Of a DNA stretch of 11,707 nucleotides, positions 1 through 8,104 are shown one piece after another. The stretch comes from JANYIP01 sp031394045 (lineage in GTDB: Bacteria; Actinomycetota; Actinomycetes; Prado026). The position numbers were made by a program, and so were the translations under genes. The number at the start of each line of letters is the position of its first letter. Within the stretch, counting starts at the first letter, position 1. The notes under the pieces were generated by a model, which saw nothing but the letters and a program-made list of their open reading frames with translations, was not told the DNA's origin and made no database searches. The stretch covers positions 1 to 11,707 of the forward strand of contig JANMWN010000075.1 of NCBI GenBank assembly GCA_031394045.1, in the 5' to 3' direction.

Positions 1-1
1 G

Positions 2-493
2 GTAGCTGAGCAGCTGTTCGCATCGGGCGCCGAGATCCTGGTGAGCGTCACCTCCGCCGGCCAGGTCGCACCCTTGGGCTCGCTGCCGCGCCTGGTCCTC
101 ATCGACCGCGCACTGCGTGACGAAGGAACCAGCCTTCACTACCTGCCGCCCAGCCTGTGGAGCGAGCTCGGACGGTCGGTCCTGGACAAGTTGGCGAGAT
201 CCTTCGACGGTATGGCCGAGCCGGTGACGGTGGGCTCGTCCTGGACGACAGACGCGCCCTACCGGGAAACAGGGGCGGCCATCGAGGCGGCGCAGGCCCT
301 CGGCGTCTTGTGCGTGGAGATGGAGGCAGCAGCCCTGTACGCCTACGCGACCGCAGCCGAGCGGACCGTGGTCTGCTTTGCGCACGTCACCAACAGCATG
401 GCTACTGACGGCGAGGATTTCGAGAAGGGCGTGGACGACGGGGTCCAGCTGACCCTGTCGGCGGCGCGAGCCGTCGTAGCCGCTCTGGCCTGA
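2..493 (+). CDS. Nucleoside phosphorylase (PNP/UDP family), 5'-truncated
   Basis: This is the C-terminal 163 residues of a purine/uridine-type nucleoside phosphorylase. The family cleaves nucleosides with phosphate to a free base and (deoxy)ribose-1-phosphate in cytosolic salvage. The open frame runs back to the window edge without a stop, so the true start lies upstream; an internal GTG at base 41 only mimics a start. The family signature CVEMEAAALYAYA is clear, and its Met-Glu pair normally contacts the ribose. TDAPYRET in front of it matches the segment that usually precedes this signature. The base-site Asp expected after the signature is not obvious in VTNSMATDGEDF, so substrate choice (purine, uridine or other) cannot be read. 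The gene ends 22 bases before a convergent membrane-protein gene. I am confident of the family, not of the substrate. Confidence 0.85.
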   Translation, partial: VAEQLFASGAEILVSVTSAGQVAPLGSLPRLVLIDRALRDEGTSLHYLPPSLWSELGRSVLDKLARSFDGMAEPVTVGSSWTTDAPYRETGAAIEAAQALGVLCVEMEAAALYAYATAAERTVVCFAHVTNSMATDGEDFEKGVDDGVQLTLSAARAVVAALA

Positions 494-515
494 ACTCGCG
501 CTCGACCTCGGCGAC

Positions 516-887
516 TCAATTGGCTTGATGGGGGTCTGGGGCGGAGGTCTCGACGGAGGAAGCGACGAAAGTCGCGCCTATCAGGGCGACGGCCAGCCCA
601 AGCAGGACCACTGCCGCCGCCGCGCCCCCGTCGAAGGCGGCTGAGTGCCCGAACCTGATGAACAGGTACGTCGCCAATACAACAGCGACGGCCGCGACGA
701 TACGCACCAGGAGACGATTCGCCATCTGCGCGCTCGCCGCAGCGGCCAGCCCGACGAAGAGCAGAACCAGGCCCCCCTTGTTGTCGACAGGCACTTGACG
801 GGTCCAGCCCTTGCTGAAGGCGAACAGTGCCGAGAGTGCGCACATCAGACCTGCCCCCCTGACCAGGCGGAGCGCGCCAGTTGGCAT
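516..887 (-). CDS. Small four-helix membrane protein, unknown function
   Basis: The 123-residue product starts MPTGALRLVRGAGLMCALSA and holds about four hydrophobic segments, near residues 8-27, 38-55, 58-78 and 86-108. The last carries the VVLLGLAVALIGATF run. The ATG shares its A with the TGA stop of the DoxX-like gene (TGATG at 889-885), which points to translational coupling in one transcript. The open frame extends further upstream, but that part (Arg-rich, inside the DoxX-like gene) looks like shadow reading, so the coupled ATG is preferred. I do not recognise a named family. From position and topology it may be a partner subunit of the DoxX-like protein, which is inference only. Confidence 0.7.
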   Translation of the reverse strand: MPTGALRLVRGAGLMCALSALFAFSKGWTRQVPVDNKGGLVLLFVGLAAAASAQMANRLLVRIVAAVAVVLATYLFIRFGHSAAFDGGAAAAVVLLGLAVALIGATFVASSVETSAPDPHQAN

Positions 888-1432
888 CACGAGGCCTTCA
901 TCGCGAACGCGGCGATCCTGGACGAAGAGGCCCGCCACTGGGGTCGCAGGAGCCCGTCGAGCCCCCCGACGCGTCCCGCGCCCACAGCGAGAACGACGAG
1001 GTGGGCGAGCGCCATGAGGAAGTAGGACCAGGCCCACTCACCTGGGGTGTTCGCTACGGACATCGTGATCGCGCCCACCTGCAGCAGCGCAAGCACTGCG
1101 GCAAGCCGGGTGAGGAGGCCGGCGAGCAGCAGAACTCCCAACGTCGACTCGACGAGCAACGTCATCCAGGCAAAGGCGATGAAGTTCGGCAGCACCAGAT
1201 GACTCATCAACCAGGCGAAGGGTGCGAACACCTGGTGCGTCGACGCGTCGACCACGTACTGGCGAAGGTTCCCGAAGCCGGGCGGCAGCTTCCACGCGAC
1301 GTTGCTCGCCCACAGCAGTCCGAGCATGAGCCGGAGCAGCAGTACAGCTCGCCGCGTCCAGACGCCGGTGTCCAACTCCTCGGGCGGTGTCCCTTCGGAC
1401 AGCCCGGTCGCAATCGTGGTACTGGTCACCAC
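887..1432 (-). CDS. DoxX/DoxD-like integral membrane protein
   Basis: The 181-residue protein has an N-terminal cytoplasmic tail and then hydrophobic segments near residues 28-47, 70-91, 92-107, 109-128 and 135-153. The first segment contains RLMLGLLWASNVAWKLPPGF. A membrane helix followed by a W-K-x-P-P/G-F turn and a second one with LLVESTLGVLLLAGLLTR is the pattern of the DoxX/TQO small-subunit (DoxD) superfamily. Members are quinone-linked or redox-associated membrane proteins, often of unproven function. There is a GTG start with a second GTG directly after it; AGG lies about five bases upstream, so either could be used. It overlaps the downstream small membrane-protein gene by one base. 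The superfamily call is fairly safe, but thiosulfate:quinone oxidoreductase activity should not be assumed. Confidence 0.75.
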   Translation of the reverse strand: MVTSTTIATGLSEGTPPEELDTGVWTRRAVLLLRLMLGLLWASNVAWKLPPGFGNLRQYVVDASTHQVFAPFAWLMSHLVLPNFIAFAWMTLLVESTLGVLLLAGLLTRLAAVLALLQVGAITMSVANTPGEWAWSYFLMALAHLVVLAVGAGRVGGLDGLLRPQWRASSSRIAAFAMKAS

Positions 1433-1857
1433 CAGAACCTGCCTTCCAGATTGGCACGGGCCGGGCAGTCATTTGGCCGCGGCCCGCAGCCAGCGTAGGT
1501 GCGGGTTGCGGGGTGGACGATCGGCCGCCGGTTACGAGTTCCTTATGTCTGCGGCCGGGTACGGGCCCAAGGCGGCTGCTGCGGCCCGGCTGACCCTGAC
1601 AAGGATCTCCGGATGCGGGCCGACGACGAGGAGAGCGCGACACTCTGTGTGCGATAGCCGCGAGCGAGCCGCGAGGTTGCGGGTCGGCTCAGCGTTCTGT
1701 AGGGCGACGGGCACACCTCGCTCGCGCCAAGCTCGTGATCATCCGCATATGGGCGGGCGTTTCGACCAGCGTCAAACCCGCCGACCGACAACAATGCTCA
1801 CGACCAACCACTGCAGGCGAGCCGCGTCGGTGCTCGCCCCAAAGCGCGGAGCGTGCC
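1433..1857. other. 425-base intergenic region, no supportable gene
   Basis: The region separates the start of the leftward DoxX-like gene from the rightward lipoprotein gene, so it should hold promoters for both. Open frames here are short, Arg/Ser-rich and lack family motifs. The one visible structure is an imperfect inverted repeat at 1752-1782: GGCGG, bulge GC, GTTT, an 11-base loop, AAAC, CCGCC. There is no T-run after it. I could not find a convincing -35/-10 pair or an RNA gene. Confidence 0.5.
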
Positions 1858-2705
<848 letters not shown>

Positions 2706-2713
<8 letters not shown>

Positions 2714-4411
2714 CTCAACGCTGAGCCTGCTGGTGCTGGCGGGCGTGATCGCGTTGTTCATCTGGAACCGGCTGCCGGTCGGCGCAGTGGCGATCCTGAC
2801 CAGCCTGGCCCTGGTCGCCACCGGGTTGCTGCCGGTGCACGAGGCGCTCGCGGGGTTCGGCGACCCGGTGGTCATCTCCATCGCGGCGCTGATGGTGGCG
2901 GTGATGCTGCTGTGCGCCGTCCTGACCGCGCTGATCAGCCTGAACGGCTCGGTGGCCGCGCTGCTCCCGATGGTGGTGGTGCTTGCCAGCCGGATCGGCC
3001 AGCCGGTCTCACGGATACTCATGCCGCTGGCCTTCGCGGGCAGCGCCGGTTCCCTGCTGGCCCTGACCGGTAGCCCGGTCAACGTGATCGTCTCCGAGGC
3101 CTCGCTGGACGCCGGCGGCCCCGGGTTCCCCTTCTTCAGCTATGCGCTCCTCGGGGTCCCCCTGCTCGCCGGCACCGTCCTGATCGCGGTCGTGCTCGGG
3201 CCTCGCGTGCTGCCCGTACGCGTACCCAGAGCGGCGCCGCCCGACCTCAGCGAGCACGCCAGCACGCTCACCCGCCAGTACGGCGTTCAGGACGGCCTCT
3301 ACCGGCTACGGGTCCGCGAGCAGTCCTCGTTCGTGGGCTCGTAGCCGGATGCGCTCGATCTGGTGTCGTACCCCGAGCTGACGCTGATCGGCGCGCAGGC
3401 CGATGCGCGGAGTCAACGCCGGTCCGCGGGCTGCTCCAGGCCGGCGATGTGCTGGTCGTGAGCCGGAGCGCCGACATGGTCGGACGGCTGGCAGCTGACC
3501 AGTGTCTCTACGTGACGATGAAGGTCCCGGGGGACGACCCGCTGGTCGGCCGCGACCTTGGCGTCGCCGAGGTCGTCGTGCCCCCACGGTCCCCGCTGGT
3601 GGGGCAGCGGGTGTTCCCGGGGATGCAGCGCGGGGCGGACCTGATGATCCTGGCGGTCCAGCGGCTCGGCCCGGACCGTGGTGACCGGTCGACCACGATC
3701 GCGGTCCGGGACGCGTTGCTCGTGCGGGGGAGCTGGCCGGCCATCGAGGCCCTGAGCGACGACCGCAGCGTGCTGGTCGTCGACTCGCCGGAGATGCTGC
3801 GCCGGCAGGCCGTACCGCTCGGGCCGCGCTCGTACCAAGCCATCGTCGTGCTTGCCGCGATGATCGTCCTGCTGGCCTTCGGCTGGGTCGCGCCCTCGAT
3901 CGCCGGGCTGCTGGCGGCCACGGCGATGGTGCTGCTGGGCGTCGTCGGGGTCGAGCAGGCTTTCCGTGCCGTCTCGTGGGAGACGATCGTCCTGATCGGT
4001 GGCCTGATCCCGCTGTCGGTTGCGATCACCCAGAGCGGCGCCGCCGACGTGATCGCAAGACGGCTCATCGACGTGGTGGGCTACGGACGGCCGTACCTGC
4101 TCATGCTTGCGCTCTTCCTCCTCACCGGCGTCCTCGGTCAGGTGATCAGCACCACGGCGACGGTCCTGATCATCGTCCCCATCGCGTTGGCAGTCGCGCT
4201 GGAGACGCACACCTCGATCCAGCCGATCCTCATGCTGGTCGCCGTCGCCGGAGCGGCGTCGTTCCTGACCCCGATCGCCACGCCGGCGAACATGATGATC
4301 ATGGGACCGGGTGGCTACCGGTTCGCCGACTACTGGCGGCTGGGCCTGCCCGTCATGGTGTGGTGGCTGGTCGTCTCGCTGGTCGTCATCCCGTTCGTAT
4401 GGCCGTTCTGA
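2706..4411 (+). pseudogene. SLC13/DASS-family transporter with RCK_C (TrkA_C) domains, disrupted
   Basis: The reading starts at TTG 2706 (MSDSTLSLLVLAGVIALFIW), overlapping the previous gene by eight bases. The first membrane half has FGDPVV, LISLNGS and TGSPVNVIVSEASLDAGG, typical of SLC13 permeases for anions such as sulfate or dicarboxylates. RCK_C-type segments (VAEVVVPPRSPLVGQRVFPG and RSVLVVDSPEMLRRQAVPLG) follow, then the second membrane half ending GGYRFADYWRLGLPVMVWW. Three lesions are visible. The helix hairpin between IAALMV and AVMLLC (near 2890-2900) looks about 35 residues short against the family as I remember it. TAG at 3342-3344 stops the frame at residue 213. A net one-base loss near 3400-3416 moves the reading so that TPVRGLLQAGDVLVVSR continues to the end. 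The second half alone stays open from about 3413 to 4411. It is probably a decaying gene. A fragment starting at GTG 3449 could still be translated, but that would not be a whole transporter. Confidence 0.8.
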
Positions 4412-4446
4412 TGCTCATTGGGCCGCTGGCCACTAGCGTGGAGCAC

Positions 4447-4473
4447 ATGAATCCAAGCAAGGAGCAGCAATGA
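4447..4473 (+). CDS. Possible eight-codon leader peptide MNPSKEQQ
   Basis: An ATG at 4447 opens an eight-codon frame whose TGA overlaps the ATG of the DUF6325 gene (ATGA at 4470-4473). The frame contains that gene's AAGGAG ribosome site. GGAG lies only three bases before the leader ATG, which is a poor spacing. It could couple translation or be chance. Confidence 0.2.
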   Translation: MNPSKEQQ

Positions 4474-4919
4474 CGATTGGCCCGGTCGAGTACCTGCTGG
4501 TGGAGTTCCCCGGCTCGCGGTTCAAGGGCGAGATCATCCCCGAGCTCGCCAAGCTGGTCGATGGTGGGCTGATCTCCCTCATCGACCTGGTGTTCGTGAT
4601 CAAGGGCGAGGACGGCACGGTCGCGTCGTTCGACCTCGACGAGATCGAGGACACCGACACGACTGACGCGTTCGAATCCGTCGAGGGCGGCTACGGCGGT
4701 GTCGTGAGCGACGACGACATCCTGGCGGCGGCCGAGGCACTCGAGCCGGGCAGCTCAGCCGGGCTGATCGTCTTCGAGAACCTCTGGGCGGCGCCGTTCG
4801 TCCAGGCGATCAGGAATGCGGGAGGTCTGGTGGTGGCCAACCAGCGCATCCCCGGCGACATCGTCGATGCGGCCATCGCCGCGTCGACCGACCACCAAGA
4901 AGCAGGAGCACAGTCATGA
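4470..4919 (+). CDS. DUF6325 family protein
   Basis: The 149-residue soluble protein begins MTIGPVEYLLVEFPGSRFKG and contains LVDGGLISLIDLVFVIKGEDG, ALEPGSSAGLIVFENLWAAP and a C-terminal IRNAGGLVVANQRIP. This layout is the one I know for the actinobacterial DUF6325 proteins. No biochemical function is established for that family to my knowledge. The ATG is supported by AAGGAG at 4459-4464 with five bases between. The stop overlaps the start of the next gene (ATGA), so the two are very likely co-translated, and a second SHOCT gene follows. The acidic middle (DLDEIEDTDTTDAFE) and lack of membrane helices suggest a cytoplasmic partner of the two membrane-associated SHOCT proteins. That role is inferred from position only. 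Confidence 0.8.
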   Translation: MTIGPVEYLLVEFPGSRFKGEIIPELAKLVDGGLISLIDLVFVIKGEDGTVASFDLDEIEDTDTTDAFESVEGGYGGVVSDDDILAAAEALEPGSSAGLIVFENLWAAPFVQAIRNAGGLVVANQRIPGDIVDAAIAASTDHQEAGAQS

Positions 4920-5251
4920 TGCGCAGAGGAATCGGCCGCGGCCGCCCCTCACTGATCGGTACGGTCGCCCGCACCGCAGTGATCGCCGGGACAGCCACAG
5001 CTGTTTCCGGCAAGGTCCAAGGCAACCAGGCCGCGAAGGCGCAGACGGCGGCAGATGCGCAGGCCTACCGCGACGGGCAGCAGGCGCCCGTCGCAGCCCC
5101 GCTGACGGCCCCGCCGGCAGCCCCGGCAGCAGCGCCTGTCGCGTCCGGAAGCCTGATCGACGAGCTGACCAAGCTCTCCGCCCTCCAGCAGGCCGGCATC
5201 CTCACCCCAGAGGAGTTCACGGCGGCGAAGGCCCGGCTGCTCGCCGGCTGA
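4916..5251 (+). CDS. SHOCT-domain protein
   Basis: The 111-residue protein has three parts. First is a basic N-terminus with a weakly hydrophobic stretch (PSLIGTVARTAVIAGTATAV, residues 11-30). Next is a Gln/Ala/Pro-rich linker (about 36-76). Last is a C-terminal SHOCT domain (79-110) with the usual LIDELTKLSALQQAGILTPE followed by EFTAAKARLLA. SHOCT is a short C-terminal helical domain thought to mediate oligomerisation. AGGAG at 4904-4908 is seven bases before ATG 4916, which favours that start over the second ATG at 4919. It overlaps the DUF6325 stop, so the pair is coupled. The N-terminal stretch is only marginally long enough for a membrane helix, so the location is uncertain. Confidence 0.85.
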   Translation: MMRRGIGRGRPSLIGTVARTAVIAGTATAVSGKVQGNQAAKAQTAADAQAYRDGQQAPVAAPLTAPPAAPAAAPVASGSLIDELTKLSALQQAGILTPEEFTAAKARLLAG

Positions 5252-5280
5252 GGGCCTGGTCGATCGCGTTCTCGCTCGTC

Positions 5281-5300
5281 GGAGCACCGCCTGGTGGTCC
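5281..5300 (+). other. Short inverted repeat between the two SHOCT genes
   Basis: GGAGCACC, loop GCCT, GGTGGTCC form an eight-base stem with one G-G mismatch. The hairpin lies 27 bases before the next ATG. TTTT at 5313-5316 is too distant and short for a classic terminator. It may be an attenuator, an mRNA processing site or chance. Confidence 0.25.
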
Positions 5301-5327
5301 GTGCCCTTCCAGTTTTGGAGTCGTTCC

Positions 5328-5708
5328 ATGCATCTTGTCGATTTTCTCTGGACCTTGTTCGTCATCTACTTCATGGTCATCTACTTCATCATGCTGTTCC
5401 GCGTCATCGGTGACGTGTTCCGCGACAGCAGCATGTCCGGCATCACCAAGGCGCTCTGGCTCGTGTTCATCCTGGTGTTCCCGTTGGTTGCCCTGCTCGT
5501 GTACGTCATCGCCCGCGGTCCGTCGATGGCCGAGCGCGACACCGAGCGGGTCAAGGAGTACGAGCAGGCTCAGCAGGAGTACATCCGGGGACTGGCCGGC
5601 GGCGGGGAGACCGCGACCGAGCAGATCGCCAAGGGTCACACCCTGCTGACCTCCGGGGCGATCACGCAGGCCGAGTTCGACGCCCTCAAGGCCAAGGCCC
5701 TCGCCTAG
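5328..5708 (+). CDS. PLDc_N-like two-helix membrane protein with C-terminal SHOCT domain
   Basis: The 126-residue protein starts MHLVDFLWTLFVIYFMVIYF. It has two membrane helices (about 4-26 and 42-62) separated by a short loop. The charged ARGPSMAERDTERVKEY and a Gln-rich helix follow, then a SHOCT domain (97-126: EQIAKGHTLLTSGAITQAEF...). The two-helix module resembles the non-catalytic N-terminal segment found before phospholipase D/cardiolipin synthase domains (PLDc_N); no catalytic HKD motif is present. GGAG at 5317-5320 sits seven bases before this ATG, so the in-frame GTG at 5301 is not preferred. It is probably in the same operon as the previous two genes, 76 bases downstream. Its stop shares CTAG with the convergent antiporter. 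The function is unknown; a membrane scaffold is plausible. Confidence 0.8.
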   Translation: MHLVDFLWTLFVIYFMVIYFIMLFRVIGDVFRDSSMSGITKALWLVFILVFPLVALLVYVIARGPSMAERDTERVKEYEQAQQEYIRGLAGGGETATEQIAKGHTLLTSGAITQAEFDALKAKALA

Positions 5709-7048
5709 CCGGTCAGGCTTCCCCCGGGCTCACCTCGTCGCGAGTCACCCAGTCGTCTGCGGCGGCCATCGCCGGCTGCAACGACTCGGTGACTCGCGGC
5801 GTCCTCGAGCTCGACCGTCGGCTTGACCCGGGCCGCCCAGCTGCCGAAGCGAGTCGCCCAGGGACCGGCGGTGACCCCGTGCAGGATCACGCAGAGCAGC
5901 ACCGTCATGGCGATGCAGCCGAGGATCGGCCGCAGCGCCACGACGTCCGACAGCTCCTCGACGGCGAGCAGGGCGAAGACGACCGACGCCAGCCCCCGCG
6001 GTCCGAACCAGCCGACGAACAGGACGGTCTGTGGCCGCAGGCCGGTACCGAGCAGCACCAGGGCGACCGGAACCATCCGCAGCACAGTCAACGACAGTAC
6101 GGCGAACGCCAGTCCGGCCCAGGTGAACAGCGCAGGCAGGTGGGCCACCGCGACGACCCCGAACAGCGCCCAGACCGCGTAGCCGAGGATGACCGAGATC
6201 TGCTCGGCCAGCTGGAGGTCCCCCTCGGTCGCAGCCGCATCGACCGGGTGCGCAACGGCCGGCCGCACCCGCTCTGCGACCGATGCGTACGCCATTCCTG
6301 AGAAGAAGGCCGCGACGAAGCCGTTGCCGTGCAACGCCACGCAACCGTAGTAGGCGACGAGGGGCACCATCAGGACTCCGACCGGGAGCAGGCCCTCGTC
6401 GAGGAAGCCGGACCGCGCCGCCCATGCGACCAGCAGGCTGCAGGCCACCCCGGCGACCAGGCCGACAGCAAGCCCGATGGTGAGCTCGCGCAGAGCCGTG
6501 ACCGCGGCATGTCCGTGCTCGGACTCCGCGCTCCCGGCAGCCGCGATCGCGAAGAGGACCACAGGGGTGGCGAGCCCGTCGTTCAGGCCGCTCTCGACGT
6601 TGAGGAGCCTTCGTACGCGTTCGGGAACGACGGGGTTGAGGACTGTCGCCGCGCCCAGTCCCGCGTCCGTCGGTGCGAGGGCGGCCGCGAGCAGGAGCGC
6701 GAGCCAGACGCCGGCACCCGGTAGCAGCAGTCGCGCGGCGCCGTACCCGGCCAGGATCGTCAGCGGCAGCCCGACCAGCAGCAGACGTGCACACAGCCCG
6801 GCGTCCACCCTGAGCTCGCGCGGACGCACCTGGGCTGCGTCGTGGAAGAGGACCAAGGCGAGGGTCGCCTCGGCGAGCGACCGAATCACAGCCGGGTCCA
6901 CTTGCTCCCGCACCAGGGTGCCGCCGACGATGGCCCCGATGACCGTGAAGCTGATGGGGGCACTGACCTGGAGTCGTGACAGCCGACGGGACTGGCTCAC
7001 GTAGGCGACGACGACCAGGGCGAACACGGCGGTCGCGGAGGCGGGCAT
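5705..7048 (-). CDS. CPA1-type Na+(K+)/H+ antiporter (NhaP-like)
   Basis: The 447-residue polytopic protein has about 12 hydrophobic segments. Family landmarks are in order: LAPTDAGLGAATV (APTD at 125-128), VESGLNDGLATPVV (ESGLNDG at 152-158) and GWFGPRGLASVV (GPRG at 349-352). The Asn-Asp pair at 156-157 is the ion-binding motif of electroneutral CPA1 exchangers, so monovalent cation/proton exchange at the inner membrane is the likely activity. The length covers the membrane domain plus a 40-residue Arg/Gly-rich tail, with no RCK or CNMP regulatory domain. AGGA lies four bases before the ATG, a short spacing. The gene is divergent from the nonapeptide-repeat gene and converges on the SHOCT operon with a four-base overlap. 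The cation preferred cannot be read from the sequence. Confidence 0.92.
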   Translation of the reverse strand: MPASATAVFALVVVAYVSQSRRLSRLQVSAPISFTVIGAIVGGTLVREQVDPAVIRSLAEATLALVLFHDAAQVRPRELRVDAGLCARLLLVGLPLTILAGYGAARLLLPGAGVWLALLLAAALAPTDAGLGAATVLNPVVPERVRRLLNVESGLNDGLATPVVLFAIAAAGSAESEHGHAAVTALRELTIGLAVGLVAGVACSLLVAWAARSGFLDEGLLPVGVLMVPLVAYYGCVALHGNGFVAAFFSGMAYASVAERVRPAVAHPVDAAATEGDLQLAEQISVILGYAVWALFGVVAVAHLPALFTWAGLAFAVLSLTVLRMVPVALVLLGTGLRPQTVLFVGWFGPRGLASVVFALLAVEELSDVVALRPILGCIAMTVLLCVILHGVTAGPWATRFGSWAARVKPTVELEDAASHRVVAAGDGRRRRLGDSRRGEPGGSLTG

Positions 7049-7117
7049 CGTTTCCTAGGGAGAAAGGGTAGTGATGGGAGGCAAGTATGTCGTCGGACAC
7101 CCGACCGGGTAAGGACC

Positions 7118-8104
7118 GTGCAGAGATTGCCGGCACGCGGGATGATGCCGGACATGCAGCCGACCGAGGGCCTGCCCCGCGAGCCGGGCAGCGCGATTGA
7201 GCGCGACCGGCGGAGCTCGGGCGATCAGGGCGGCCTCCCGAACCGGGCCAGCATGCTGATGGTCGGAGCCGTGAGCCGGGCGGGGTCGTGGCTGGACGTC
7301 GCCTCAGGAGGCCGGGGGACCCCCGCCGTCCCCGCGCTGGTCGACATCGGGATCGGTGCGGCCGGCTTCGCTGCTAGCGGGGCCGTCAGAGTCGTCCGCA
7401 TGAGTGGTCGGGTCGCGGCTCCGGTCGGGGCGGTTCTGATGCACCCGCCCCTGCTGCCTCGGACCTGGCACCCGGCCACGCTCGTCTCCGGGCTCGGTGA
7501 CCGTGGCCGTCACTACCGGCAGGCGTCCGAGCGCGAGGTTGACGCGGTCACCGCTGCTCTCGTGCCCCGCGTGATTGCTGCGGTCCTCGACCGGATCGAC
7601 CTGACCGAGCTGGTGCTGCGCCGGGTGGACCTCGACCGGGTCGTGGGCTCGGTCGACGTCCTGGCGGCGGTACGACGGCTCGACCTGACCGCCATCGTCC
7701 TCGAGGGCGTCCAGCTGGACTCGATCGTGGCGGGGGTGGACATCGACGCCATCGTCGAACGCATCGACATCGACGCGATCGTCGCCGGCGTCGACCTCGA
7801 CCCCATCATCGCGCGGGTCGATCCGGACCCGATCGCGGACCGCGTGAACGTGCAGGCGGTCATCGACCGCATCGACCTCGTGGGCCTGGCCAAGTACGTG
7901 GTCCAGGAGATCGACCTGCCCGAGATCATCCGGGAGTCGACCGGATCGGTCGCGTCCGAAGCCGTCCGCGGTGCCCGGATGCAGAGCATCGAGGCCGACC
8001 AGGCCGTCCAGCGGGCCGTCGACCGGTTGCTCCTGCGGCGGCGGCACCGGCCGACGGAGCCCCAGGGGCCGACGGAGCCGACGGCTGACGGGCCGGGAGC
8101 ATGA
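7118..8104 (+). CDS. Nonapeptide-repeat protein with central hydrophobic segment
   Basis: The product is up to 328 residues. A disordered polar N-terminus is followed by VPALVDIGIGAAGFAASGAV (71-90), which may be a membrane or amphipathic segment. A Pro-rich turn and a run of about twelve repeats (160-271) come next, then a basic helix and a Pro/Thr/Glu tail. Repeat units are mostly nine residues with the form [VI]-D-[LIV]-D-x-[IV]-[VI]-x-x, for example VDIDAIVER, IDIDAIVAG and VDLDPIIAR. I know similar Val-Asp-repeat proteins only as uncharacterised actinobacterial proteins. Its ATGA overlap with the RDD gene suggests a joint complex at the membrane. The start is uncertain: GTG 7118 has AAGGA only two bases away, and ATGs at 7142, 7145 and 7154 are in frame, so the first 8-12 residues may not exist. 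Confidence 0.75.
   Translation: MQRLPARGMMPDMQPTEGLPREPGSAIERDRRSSGDQGGLPNRASMLMVGAVSRAGSWLDVASGGRGTPAVPALVDIGIGAAGFAASGAVRVVRMSGRVAAPVGAVLMHPPLLPRTWHPATLVSGLGDRGRHYRQASEREVDAVTAALVPRVIAAVLDRIDLTELVLRRVDLDRVVGSVDVLAAVRRLDLTAIVLEGVQLDSIVAGVDIDAIVERIDIDAIVAGVDLDPIIARVDPDPIADRVNVQAVIDRIDLVGLAKYVVQEIDLPEIIRESTGSVASEAVRGARMQSIEADQAVQRAVDRLLLRRRHRPTEPQGPTEPTADGPGA
7595..7930 (+). repeat. Coding repeat: about twelve nine-residue units
   Basis: Tandem units begin RIDLTELVLR, RVDLDRVVGS, VDVLAAVRR and LDLTAIVLEG. They continue through VQLDSIVAG, VDIDAIVER, IDIDAIVAG, VDLDPIIAR, VDPDPIADR and VNVQAVIDR to two longer end units. The DNA copies have diverged at synonymous sites, so this is an old protein-level repeat kept by selection rather than a recent tandem duplication. 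Confidence 0.8.

Noticed and set aside
4414..4440. Promoter before DUF6325 (TTGGGC with TAGCGT, and GGCC-GCT-GGCC dyad)
   Set aside because: Spacing between the two hexamers is about ten bases, too short, and the dyad is common in GC-rich DNA.
5745..7136. 463-codon minus-strand frame overlapping the antiporter
   Set aside because: Arg-rich out-of-frame reading of the antiporter, which carries all CPA1 motifs in its own frame.
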